This document shows positions 1 through 7,108 of a DNA stretch of 31,380 nucleotides, piece by piece. A model generated the notes under the pieces. That model saw nothing but the letters and a program-made list of their open reading frames with translations. It did no database searches and was not told where the DNA came from. Within the stretch, counting starts at the first letter, position 1. Every line of letters starts with the position of its first letter. Position numbers and translations under genes: made by a program. Origin of the DNA: CAZTDD01 sp964612675 (GTDB lineage Bacteria; Hinthialibacterota; Hinthialibacteria; Hinthialibacterales; JAKPRU01); the NCBI GenBank assembly GCA_964612675.1, contig CAZTDD010000082.1, positions 1-31,380 on the forward strand. The letters run 5' to 3'.

Positions 1-72
1 TTCATTTGCTGTCTCTGGCGAATACACAAGATAATCATAATACGCGAATCCAATGATCGCCCCTCACCCTAA

Positions 73-93
73 CCCTCTCCCGGGGGGAGAGGG
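73..93. repeat. C/G-rich hairpin next to repeat family
   Basis: Nine bases (73-81) are perfectly complementary to 85-93 with a 3-nt loop. C-rich/G-rich hairpins of this sort also sit inside the element in the YfhO-like gene at 8044-8063 and 8090-8111, so this is probably part of the same dispersed repeat family. Confidence 0.6.
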
Positions 94-145
94 GACTTCC
101 GATGCCAACTTTCGACTTTTTGCGACGGCGTCAAGACTGACGGTG

Positions 146-429
146 CGGCAAAAAGTCAACAGCGCGTGGGAGCGTCGTAGGGTGGGCTCACGGGCGTCGT
201 GTTGGAACACACCCTCCGACTCATTATCACCTAAGCCCGTAGCCCACCAATATCTGTTGAGAGGTCGCACCAACACCCCTGAGCTTGAGCGTAAATCCTC
301 CAACGAAGTTCGAATCAACCAGTTGGTGGGCTACGGGCTCCAGTAAACATTAACCGGGCACCGCAGTGCGATACGACGCCCGTGAGCCCACCCTACAATT
401 GTCCTAACCATACAGCAGACTTTTTGCCG
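146..429. repeat. Nested palindromic (fold-back) element
   Basis: Three inverted-repeat pairs are nested around one centre: 146-157 with 418-429 (12 of 12), 177-200 with 373-396 (24 of 24), and 234-250 with 323-339 (17 of 17). The arms contain the core GTAGGGTGGGCTCA (177-190) and GTAGCCCACCAAT (239-251), both of which recur exactly at 9553-9566 and 9576-9588 inside a gene. The unit carries no transposase and looks like a non-autonomous, MITE-like or fold-back repeat. No target-site duplication was identified. Confidence 0.75.
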
Positions 430-614
430 GACCCCCGAGACAAGGGTTCGGGTGGGGTAGGCCAAGGTAACCCCTAATTATGAGCGAAGAATAGCACAGA
501 TCGATGATCGAGTGGAACGTAGAGAGCAGTACTTTGGGGATAAAAACTCGGAGCGCGTATACGTTCATTTGCTTGGCGGGACAAATAGAACGAGTACGCG
601 CTCCGAAATGAATA

Positions 615-989
615 TCAAGCCTCTCCCCGTTGTTCCTCCCGACGGATTTGATCTTCCTCGGGCAGGAGGATCGCAAAAAGAACATAACAACCGGGTCCGA
701 CAAGAAACGCAGGATGGAACGGCAGGCTGACAAGAACGAAAATCGCCCGTACAATATTGCTGTCGATCTGGAAATAATCCGCCAAACCGCCGCAGACTCC
801 GGCGAGTTTTCTATCCGCAATGGAGCGATACAATTTCGGAATACTGCGCTTCTTCGAAAATTTCTCACTCACACAGGATTTGCAGTGAATCCGGTCGTCA
901 ATTTCCACTTTGCATTCTTCGCACACCATATGTCCACAGGTCACACAGGCCCCAACGGCAGGGCGGTCAGGATGGGTTTTGCAGTTCAT
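615..989 (-). CDS. B-box zinc finger / PspC domain protein
   Basis: This 124-residue protein starts with a B-box-like zinc-binding segment (residues 3-39; CxxC pairs at 15/18, 23/26 and 36/39). A PspC domain follows (about 53-112), with the typical start LYRSIADRKLAGVCGGLADYF and a hydrophobic stretch ending in ILLP. PspC domains are membrane-associated parts of phage-shock and envelope-stress responses. The gene overlaps the preceding gene by 23 bases and is the last of a four-gene minus-strand operon headed by an ECF sigma factor. Its N-terminus resembles that of the upstream protein, so the two may share a partner or have arisen by domain duplication. PspC identity is confident; a stress role is inferred from family and context. 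Confidence 0.9.
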   Translation of the reverse strand: MNCKTHPDRPAVGACVTCGHMVCEECKVEIDDRIHCKSCVSEKFSKKRSIPKLYRSIADRKLAGVCGGLADYFQIDSNIVRAIFVLVSLPFHPAFLVGPGCYVLFAILLPEEDQIRREEQRGEA

Positions 990-2052
990 CGTTCTTCTCC
1001 GTTTTCGTTGTCGTGTTTTCTTCTTTTCGTTTGCTTCTACTGGTCCAAATCAGATACGCGCCGGCAATAATGAGCAGAAGCGGCCACAGTCCGACAGCTT
1101 GCTCAATCGTTTCTTCGAAGAAATCTCCAATTGGCGTTCCCTCGAGCAGAAAATACCCGCCGATCAAGGTGAAAACCAACCCAAGCAGCAATTGGCTGGG
1201 CTCGTCATAGCGCCTGTAATCATAGAGAAAACGAACGCCGAGAATCAGCGGGAAAAGCGGCCAAATATTCTCGAGTTCTAAAAATGGGATATTGGCTATT
1301 TCTCCCCAGATCAAAAGACCGACAATAATGAGAATCCACCCGAGTATCGCAACATTTCGCGACCTCCCCTGTTCGCGCATACTCCTGCGTGTCTCAGCCC
1401 TGGAAGGACGGGCCTTTACCGAAGCAGGTTGTTCCATTGCTGGTTGCGTTTGATCCATGACTGTACGTGCCTCTCTTCTAAGCTCCTTATCGGACGTTCT
1501 CGCCCTTACGGAACCATTCCGAATCGCTCTTCTTGGATGGAGTACGATCTCGCCGCGGTTGATCTTTGTGGCGGTCGTAGCTGCGTCGAAAATCGCATAA
1601 CAATAAATCAGAATAATAAATAACGACAAATACAGGCTTTCATACGACCCGTGAAATCCGACGGTCATATGTGGCCGCAGATCGAAATAATGAGACCCCG
1701 AGAAAGTCCTCGACCAGAAACTCGGTCCCATCATGTTATCCCAGAGTTGAAAACCGCCCCCCACAAAGGTGACAAGTACAAAGAAAAAGACCAACATAAT
1801 CAAAATGCCTTTGAGCAGCTGTTCGTTATACAACTGCCCCAGGCCCGGAATCACGGACAAGAGAACAGCCAGCAAAGGACTTTTCCGATATCGAACTTGC
1901 GAGGTTTCACGGAACGTTGAAGGACCGCGATCGTAACATCGGCTGCAAAACGTCTTGTCGCCTTCGACGGTCGAGCATTCCGAACACACCAACCGCCCAC
2001 ACTCGGTGCAGCTAGCTATCGGTTCTCGTTCTGGATGGTAATAGCAGGGCAT
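967..2052 (-). CDS. B-box zinc finger multi-pass membrane protein
   Basis: A 361-residue protein. Residues 3-40 form a B-box-like zinc finger (His6; Cys 15, 18, 23, 26, 36, 39). A TM2/DUF5683-like segment follows (about 58-100; motif SVIPGLGQLYNEQLLKG), then a transmembrane helix near 140-165. A basic linker leads to a C-terminal block of four short helices separated by small loops (about 232-335), resembling LiaI/LiaF-type (DUF5668-like) membrane regions. The ATG at 2052 is chosen over an upstream in-frame start because GAGGA lies just before it and the longer version adds an arginine-rich, unstructured leader. It starts 34 bases after the anti-sigma gene and overlaps the PspC gene. LiaF- and PspC-like modules are both linked to envelope stress, so a membrane sensor or effector role is a reasonable inference. 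Confidence 0.88.
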   Translation of the reverse strand: MPCYYHPEREPIASCTECGRLVCSECSTVEGDKTFCSRCYDRGPSTFRETSQVRYRKSPLLAVLLSVIPGLGQLYNEQLLKGILIMLVFFFVLVTFVGGGFQLWDNMMGPSFWSRTFSGSHYFDLRPHMTVGFHGSYESLYLSLFIILIYCYAIFDAATTATKINRGEIVLHPRRAIRNGSVRARTSDKELRREARTVMDQTQPAMEQPASVKARPSRAETRRSMREQGRSRNVAILGWILIIVGLLIWGEIANIPFLELENIWPLFPLILGVRFLYDYRRYDEPSQLLLGLVFTLIGGYFLLEGTPIGDFFEETIEQAVGLWPLLLIIAGAYLIWTSRSKRKEENTTTKTEKNDELQNPS

Positions 2053-2086
2053 AATCGTTCCTCTATCAACGGCCGTTCTGCGCGTA

Positions 2087-2644
2087 TCACGTAATCGTGA
2101 CGGGCTCGGCCAAAATGTCGCTCGTCTGGCTGGAGTCGCCGTTCTTCTCCGTCGGTTCAACAATCGTCGCCAATCGCTCGGCGATCTCGCGTTGAAGATT
2201 CGCACACCGCTGGTCCAGATTTTTGGGCAGTGAGGTCACCCAGCCGACGACACTGGAATCGGAGGATTTTTCGCTCCCCTCCACCTCCATAACCGGTGAA
2301 ATCCAGAGTCCCCACACCACGGAAAGTGTTGCCAGCGCGATCGGCCAGGCTTCCCGGTGAAGCACCGTCGGCAACGCAAATCGACGGCGAGGCCGTACCT
2401 TCGGAGCCTGTTGCCGGGCCTCTTCCTGCCGGTAGATGAACGCCATCACCTGGGAATCCAAATGGCCCGGTGGTTCCGCACGCGGGATATCGCCCAGAAC
2501 CCCGTCCAGCCGCTGCTGCCGGGCATACCAGCTCCGGCAAAACTCGCACCGGTCCAGGTGCTCCCGATCCCTCCGGCTCGGCTCCCGTCCTTCCAGGAGA
2601 TCCGCTAACAGCCTCTTTTGTCTGCGCTTACATAAAATGCTCAT
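2087..2644 (-). CDS. Anti-sigma factor with HxxxCxxC zinc motif
   Basis: This 185-residue protein has the zinc-binding anti-sigma signature His29-x3-Cys33-x2-Cys36 (HLDRCEFC) at its N-terminus and one transmembrane helix at about 100-118. The C-terminal part would lie outside the membrane. It should bind and silence the sigma factor encoded just upstream, releasing it on an envelope signal; this is standard for the ZAS family and not shown here. The start ATG at 2644 overlaps the sigma-factor stop in an ATGA, which implies translational coupling and settles the start against a longer in-frame version. The extracytoplasmic domain shows no recognised sensor fold. Confidence 0.9.
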   Translation of the reverse strand: MSILCKRRQKRLLADLLEGREPSRRDREHLDRCEFCRSWYARQQRLDGVLGDIPRAEPPGHLDSQVMAFIYRQEEARQQAPKVRPRRRFALPTVLHREAWPIALATLSVVWGLWISPVMEVEGSEKSSDSSVVGWVTSLPKNLDQRCANLQREIAERLATIVEPTEKNGDSSQTSDILAEPVTIT

Positions 2645-3231
2645 CTCACGCCCTCCAATTCTGTGGAGAGTACTTCCGCCAGCCGCTGCCGTGCCCGATG
2701 GAGACGGGTCATCACCGTTCCGACCGGACACCCCAGCGTCTCGGCGATATCTTCGTAACTCATGTCTTCAAAGTGTCTTAGCACCATCACAACCCTATAT
2801 TTCTCCCGCAATTGCGTTATTGCCCGCCGGATCTGTTCTTCCTGTTGCCGGTCCAGGAGCTGCTCATGAGCGGACGGGATATCATCGGCATATTCTCGGG
2901 GACCTGAATCCTCATCCACCGGCTCGTCGAGAGAAACCGTCCTGATTCGTTTCTTCTTCTTAACATCCAGCAGATAGTTGACCGCGATCCGGCGAAGCCA
3001 TACACCAAAGGGATACTGCGGCTTATAGCCAGAGAGCCCCCGGAAAGCACGGTAGAAAATCTCCTGGACCGCATCGCTGGTCTCTTCGTTGTTGTGGAGC
3101 ATCCCGTACGCCACGTTGTAGACCAGGCCCGAGTAGCGCTCGACAAGGCCGCGAAATGCCTCGGTTTGTCCGTCGAGGGTATCCCGGACCAGGTCGGCAT
3201 CTTCCGCTGTGTGGTTCTCATCCCTGGTCAC
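2641..3231 (-). CDS. ECF-family RNA polymerase sigma factor
   Basis: The 196-residue product has sigma region 2 (about 24-92, including AVQEIFYRAFRGL and WLRRIAVNYLLDVKKKKR) and region 4 (about 132-186, with the helix-turn-helix MSYEDIAETLGCPVGTVMTRLHRARQRL). There is no region 1 or 3, as expected for an ECF (sigma-70 group 4) factor. The start is GTG at 3231 with GAGGGG six bases upstream. It heads an operon with its membrane anti-sigma factor, so it probably directs transcription of this operon and of envelope functions. A TATAGT-like -10 lies near 3285, but I could not define a matching -35. Confidence 0.95.
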   Translation of the reverse strand: MTRDENHTAEDADLVRDTLDGQTEAFRGLVERYSGLVYNVAYGMLHNNEETSDAVQEIFYRAFRGLSGYKPQYPFGVWLRRIAVNYLLDVKKKKRIRTVSLDEPVDEDSGPREYADDIPSAHEQLLDRQQEEQIRRAITQLREKYRVVMVLRHFEDMSYEDIAETLGCPVGTVMTRLHRARQRLAEVLSTELEGVR

Positions 3232-3463
3232 TGTCCCCTCGTGCGGGCTCTCTCGTCGGCCCTGTCTCTCTCTACACCAACACTATACGCCTCTCAGGGA
3301 ATCTTATTTCACTATTTAACGGGAGTTAGGGGGGACGGCGGGCGGGAAGCCGACCGTACAGGCGTCATTCTGCGGGCGGGGTATTGGCTGTAAAGTTATG
3401 TGGGGTGTCGGAAAACAATACATGTAGAGGGTAGAATAAGGCGCGCCGGAAGGAGGTGAAAGA

Positions 3464-3814
3464 ATGAGTCCCGTAATAGACGTAAGTGATGAAGTCTTAC
3501 AGCGGATAACCGATTCCATCGTCAAGACATCCAATCCAGAGAGAATCATTCTGTTTGGTTCGAGAGCAACCACTGTGTACCAATCCGATTCCGACGTCGA
3601 TTTATTGGTTGTCCTTGAATCTGAGTTCGATTGTCAAGGCAGTCGAATCGAAGAGATTGCCCGGATGGAAAAAGCCTTGCGCGGCACAAGAATCCCCACA
3701 GACCTGTTGGTTTACAGCCATGACGAGTTCGAGCGTTGGAAAGATACGCCGACCCACGTGATTCATCGAGCCGTCCAACAAGGAAAAGTGCTATATGAGA
3801 GATCGTCAACGTGA
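3464..3814 (+). CDS. Solitary MNT-type nucleotidyltransferase
   Basis: A 116-residue minimal nucleotidyltransferase. It carries the signature GSRA (32-35) followed by SDSDVDLLV (41-49), where Asp44 and Asp46 are the expected metal ligands. Small MNT proteins usually act as antitoxins that AMPylate a HEPN RNase toxin encoded next door (MntA/HepT). No HEPN gene is adjacent here: the next gene lies on the opposite strand 26 bases away. The start has an excellent AGGAGGTG site at 3451-3458, and a TAGAAT element at 3432-3437 may be its -10. It could be an orphan antitoxin, a remnant, or act on an unlinked partner. The family call is firm; the role is open. Confidence 0.9.
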   Translation: MSPVIDVSDEVLQRITDSIVKTSNPERIILFGSRATTVYQSDSDVDLLVVLESEFDCQGSRIEEIARMEKALRGTRIPTDLLVYSHDEFERWKDTPTHVIHRAVQQGKVLYERSST

Positions 3815-3839
3815 AATCCCACACCGTGAATCTCACATT

Positions 3840-4478
3840 TCACTCCAGCCGTCGTATCAACCTGAAGTCGGTTAGCGAGAATCGCTCGATTGAAGAGGGA
3901 TCATCCGGTCTTCCAGCCTCACCCTCTTTCAAGATCCATACCCCGTCCACTACTTGAAACTCAAACCGCGATTCAAAACTTGGCTCATAGTATTCTTCTT
4001 GGTATAAGACCACCCTTGGCGCCAATCCGCCGTCAACTTCCAGGAATTCCGGACCTATAACCCATCTCGCTCCTTCATCATCCCATATATGGAGCGGCAC
4101 CATACGCTCTGTGTCTACCTCGATCTCGAATGAATTCTGTCCCGAACCGAACGCATTCATCGCTGCGGCACGATACGTAAAAAGGTCTGGAAATGCGTCT
4201 CCATTAAAATCGGCTGTTCCCGCATTGGCGCCTCCTCGGTAGTTCATGGGAGCTGCGAACGTTCCATCTCCGTTTCCCAGTAGTGTCACACAGATACTAC
4301 GATCTCCACCCAACAACAAATCCTGATCTCCATCCAAATCTATGTCGTCTGATAATACTCGCTTCCCTTTCACGTCTGCCGGAAGCATCCTTGGCTCGGC
4401 AAAACTTCTTCCTTCCTTCCCCAACCGAATAGCCACATTCTCTACGCCACCGACAAACGAACACTGTCCTGCTCGCAA
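3840..4478 (-). CDS. FG-GAP/VCBS repeat protein, C-terminal part (frameshifted)
   Basis: This frame encodes about 212 residues with two clear FG-GAP/VCBS calcium-binding repeats, DIDLDGDQDLLLGGD and TADFNGDAFPDLFTY, followed by a beta-rich tail. Such repeats form beta-propeller blades in secreted or surface proteins. Its only start would be a TTG inside another frame. The open frame extends further upstream without a start (residues like GQNILFLLLRAG), and the upstream frame at 4442-4780 supplies a signal peptide. The two are best read as one gene of about 313 codons broken by a one-base shift near the G run at 4510-4513. Whether that is a true mutation or a sequence error cannot be decided here. 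Confidence 0.7.
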   Translation of the reverse strand: MRAGQCSFVGGVENVAIRLGKEGRSFAEPRMLPADVKGKRVLSDDIDLDGDQDLLLGGDRSICVTLLGNGDGTFAAPMNYRGGANAGTADFNGDAFPDLFTYRAAAMNAFGSGQNSFEIEVDTERMVPLHIWDDEGARWVIGPEFLEVDGGLAPRVVLYQEEYYEPSFESRFEFQVVDGVWILKEGEAGRPDDPSSIERFSLTDFRLIRRLE

Positions 4479-4780
4479 TAGAAGGAACAGGATATTCTGA
4501 CCATGCCTTGCCCCACCTCTACCGGAAATCCGTAGATAACAATTCCCTCTCCCTGTTGCGCCAGGACATGCATCCCCCGGTTCTCTTCTTCGTGTTTACT
4601 GGACGGAATTGCCCCGACAGAATACGAAGCCAATCGGAACCCTTCTGGTGCCGCTGTAATGACTTCTGCCGCATGGACGCCCAGATCGAGAACCGTGCCC
4701 GTGTTCTCGATTTGCGCAGCTGAGGACGATAAACTCACAAGTATCGCAATTACGACAACTGGGCACGTCTCGAGCTTCAT
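4442..4780 (-). CDS. Signal-peptide N-terminal part of the frameshifted FG-GAP protein
   Basis: The 112-residue frame begins MKLETCPVVVIAILVSLSSSAAQ, a Sec signal peptide with a plausible cleavage after SSAAQ. About 65 residues of exported-looking sequence follow. Near residue 90 it runs out of homology-like sequence and stops at a TAG. GGAGG lies just before the ATG at 4780. Its end overlaps the FG-GAP frame by 37 bases, so it is probably the 5' half of one secreted protein whose reading frame was shifted. As an intact short secreted protein it matches no family I recognise. Confidence 0.65.
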   Translation of the reverse strand: MKLETCPVVVIAILVSLSSSAAQIENTGTVLDLGVHAAEVITAAPEGFRLASYSVGAIPSSKHEEENRGMHVLAQQGEGIVIYGFPVEVGQGMVRISCSFYCEQDSVRLSVA

Positions 4781-5080
4781 CGCTTGCCTCCATGACTGGA
4801 ACCGAAAAACTGATAAACGTTGTATCTTCAGTAATGCCGATTGCTGTCAGTTGTGGAACGGTAGAAATGCATAAGTCCAACCCCGATTATGGAGAGTATA
4901 TATCGCGTAGAAATCGTCGGTCAATCATTTTTTGCGAGACATTACTTTTTGCGAGACAACATTTCGCAGGATTTTCTCCTGCAACACAGCCCGGAGAGCC
5001 ATCGCATGGATTCGTTTCTATCCTCTGCTTCCGTCGTGATTCTGGTGACCACCGGCGTTTGTGACCGAGGAAAGACTCGA
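4781..5080. other. Intergenic region with short direct repeats
   Basis: No gene is supported here. It is the upstream region of the FG-GAP gene and the downstream region of the Septu module. A 13-nt direct repeat TTTTTGCGAGACA occurs at 4929-4941 and 4946-4958, resembling the CGACTTTTTGCGACG repeat arm seen elsewhere in the window. A 6-bp hairpin (GCAGGA/TCCTGC) lies close to 4967-4983. It could end the minus-strand Septu transcript, but no clean T run follows, so a terminator is not claimed. Confidence 0.5.
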
Positions 5081-5701
5081 TCATTTGAACAGATAGCGGA
5101 TTGTTGTGAAGAATTCGGAAAACATCCCTTGTTTGTCGCGTAGCAGATAACCGGAAACAAACGAATTGAGATCTTCCTGAGTCAGTGTCGGATCGAGGAA
5201 AGGCTCGATGGCCTCCCGCCGCATGGCGGTGAGTTTCGGTATGCCAAGTCCGAGCCATTTGATCGTCTCTGAGGCTGCGGGATCGCCGGATGAAGCCGGT
5301 TGGATTTCGCCGTTGGCAAGAAAGGCAAAGTGCGATTCACAGGCAGGATCGAGGGGAGAGACCAATAGCCTCGGATCATACCAATCGCCTTTGAGGTTAC
5401 CGCAATGGAGAGGTTCTCCAGGGCAGAGATTGCTCTGGCAGGAACATAACATGTTTCCGAAATCGAGCGCGTCAACACCCGATAGCCTCTGAGGCTGAAA
5501 ATGTTCGATATGGCTGTCGGTATCGGTCAACCGGCGCTCGCAATAGCAGCAGATGAATCCTTGTTCTTTCATCAAGGCGGCCTTCACCGCCGCCTTTTCC
5601 TTCCCTCTCAGAAGATCGTACGACGGTCGCCAATTTGTACCGGCCTTCGCCTTCCATCTGGTGAACGCCCAAGGCTCTTCCCCCTTCTGAATGTGTTTCA
5701 T
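5081..5701 (-). CDS. ptuB: PtuB-like HNH nuclease of a Septu defence module
   Basis: The 206-residue protein matches the TIGR02646-type HNH family found as PtuB in Septu systems and in some retron systems. It shows a Cys pair (CCYCE, 51-55), then HIEHFQPQ (64-71) as the core HNH beta strand with conserved histidines, and later FGN (81-83) and CSCQSNLC with HCGNLKGD (about 86-106). HNH domains cleave nucleic acid using one metal ion. The ATG overlaps the stop of the ATPase gene upstream in an ATGA (5698-5701), so the pair is co-translated. In studied Septu systems PtuA and PtuB form a complex that degrades nucleic acid upon phage infection. No reverse transcriptase gene is nearby, which argues for plain Septu and against a retron. 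Confidence 0.88.
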   Translation of the reverse strand: MKHIQKGEEPWAFTRWKAKAGTNWRPSYDLLRGKEKAAVKAALMKEQGFICCYCERRLTDTDSHIEHFQPQRLSGVDALDFGNMLCSCQSNLCPGEPLHCGNLKGDWYDPRLLVSPLDPACESHFAFLANGEIQPASSGDPAASETIKWLGLGIPKLTAMRREAIEPFLDPTLTQEDLNSFVSGYLLRDKQGMFSEFFTTIRYLFK

Positions 5702-6945
5702 TTGCCGATAATCTCCTTGCGCCGTATGAGCACATCGGCTTTGGAAAGCTCGGGATCGTCACCGATCTTTTTCTTGAGATTTACTATTTTCCTCTTCGCC
5801 TTGTCGACTTTTTTTCCATCGATCAGTTTGAAAATCTCACTCAATCGATCCGCAACCTCCTTAGGTCGTGTAGTCGGCAGCCCCATGAGGTCTTCCAGAA
5901 CTCTATCGACATTCTTACCGTAGGATTCTCCCGCCTTTTCTGAGACAATCCCTTCCTTCGTTTCCTTGAATAGGAACACCGATTCGGCTTTGACATGGCT
6001 AAGCACGTGCGGAGAGTGAGACGAGACAATGAACTGACAGTTGGGAAAGACTTTTCTGAATTGAGGAATAACCATGCGCTGCCATGTTGGATGTAAGTGA
6101 AGATCTATCTCATCGATCAGGACAACGCCGCTGCCCTCAAGCGGCTTCTCCAATCCCGGATTGGCAATAGCGAGGCGTCTCGCGAGGTCCCCAATGAGAG
6201 CGATATGGCATTTTTCCCCGTCGGACATTTGGCGGATATCATACGTCTGCCTGTTCTTGACCATTTCCATTCGTAACGGATTGCGACGAATGCGCAGTCC
6301 GGTGAACCCTGTAAAGGCTTCGATTGCCTCCCGTACCGCTTCCAGCTGACGATCTACATAGCCTTCCTTATCGCGGATCTTTTCATTCTCGTAATCCTCA
6401 CGCTCTCGAAACCATTCGAAGAAAAGCCGAAAATCATTTCGTTTCTCCGTCAACGCAAGATCGTAAGCCGCTATCTGATCAAACGAATGTCTTTTTCGAA
6501 TTCGTAGGGGGACTTCGATTACCGAGCGGTTGACCGAGTAGAACACAGCTACCGGCAGATTGGTATTCTTCTCGTCCTCCAGGGAGGCACGAGCTTGTTC
6601 AGCAACATCCTTCAGGGATTCGAGGTGTGTAATGCGTTGTTTTTTTGAGGTTCTGGTCGCCTTCGACACTTGCCAGTCGACGTCCTCTCCGCGAAAGGAC
6701 ACCTCGATCCTTGCAACAGTCTCTCGAGTACCGTTCCGAATATCCGATTCTGAAAAGAGTCGGCCCGTACCTTTTGTTGAACAAATCCGACCAATCAGCC
6801 TCGAAAGCATAATCGCTGTAGCATCCAGGACGCTGGATTTGCCGGCACCGTTAATCCCCGAAAGAACATTAATATCAGGCTGGAAATCCAGGGTCATTGA
6901 GACTACGCCTCGAAAGTCGGTTAGGTTGAGGCTTTTTACGAACAT
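5698..6945 (-). CDS. ptuA: PtuA-like AAA/ABC-type ATPase of a Septu defence module
   Basis: A 415-residue ATPase with Walker A GINGAGKS (30-37), an ABC-like signature SDGEK (241-245), Walker B VVLIDE (274-279) and a switch histidine in SSHSPH (H310). It belongs to the AAA_21/SMC-like group of cytosolic ATPases. The C-terminal tail ending KADVLIRRKEIIGK is typical of ATPases paired with TIGR02646 HNH nucleases. It directly precedes and overlaps the PtuB gene. The expected role is sensing phage infection, with ATP as regulator of the nuclease. GGAG sits about 9 bases upstream of the ATG at 6945, and a TTGACA lies at 7018-7023 (reverse strand), but I could not place a good -10. Confidence in the two-gene pairing is high; antiphage function is by family. 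Confidence 0.88.
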   Translation of the reverse strand: MFVKSLNLTDFRGVVSMTLDFQPDINVLSGINGAGKSSVLDATAIMLSRLIGRICSTKGTGRLFSESDIRNGTRETVARIEVSFRGEDVDWQVSKATRTSKKQRITHLESLKDVAEQARASLEDEKNTNLPVAVFYSVNRSVIEVPLRIRKRHSFDQIAAYDLALTEKRNDFRLFFEWFREREDYENEKIRDKEGYVDRQLEAVREAIEAFTGFTGLRIRRNPLRMEMVKNRQTYDIRQMSDGEKCHIALIGDLARRLAIANPGLEKPLEGSGVVLIDEIDLHLHPTWQRMVIPQFRKVFPNCQFIVSSHSPHVLSHVKAESVFLFKETKEGIVSEKAGESYGKNVDRVLEDLMGLPTTRPKEVADRLSEIFKLIDGKKVDKAKRKIVNLKKKIGDDPELSKADVLIRRKEIIGK

Positions 6946-7108
6946 CGTCGTTCTCCGTAACCTGCAACTCTTCGTGTGTGTACCTAGGAGGATTCTCTTT
7001 TCGGTTTAGGTAAAACTGTCAAAACCACACGTTATCAATAAGCGTAAGGCCAGACTATAGAATCTGTCCAGCCATTTCTTCGGTCAAAATCACGAGATGG
7101 AGGTTCGG

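Larger units (their letters stand above)
1..614. other. Gene-free stretch with nested palindromic repeats
   Basis: I see no convincing gene here. Open frames exist on both strands but run through inverted repeats and have no ribosome site or recognisable product. The stretch holds a C/G-rich hairpin at 73-93, a 15-nt repeat at 113-127 that recurs at 7991-8005 and 8140-8154, and a nested palindrome at 146-429. The 15 nt at 444-458 recur exactly at 8171-8185, next to the element inside the YfhO-like gene. The last 150 bases lie just downstream of the PspC gene and show no clear terminator. Confidence 0.6.

Noticed and set aside
298..318. GTTCGAATC resembling a tRNA T-arm
   Set aside because: No acceptor stem, anticodon arm or CCA end could be fitted around it; it lies inside the nested palindrome.
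53..868. Several open frames on both strands in the first 900 bases
   Set aside because: They run through inverted repeats or lie antisense to the PspC gene, have no ribosome site and no protein-like pattern.
3811..3900. HEPN partner gene after the MNT gene
   Set aside because: The frame beginning at the GTG at 3811 has no HEPN-like sequence and runs antisense into the FG-GAP gene.
5081..7108. Retron with PtuAB effectors
   Set aside because: No reverse transcriptase gene or retron-like RNA is present next to the pair.
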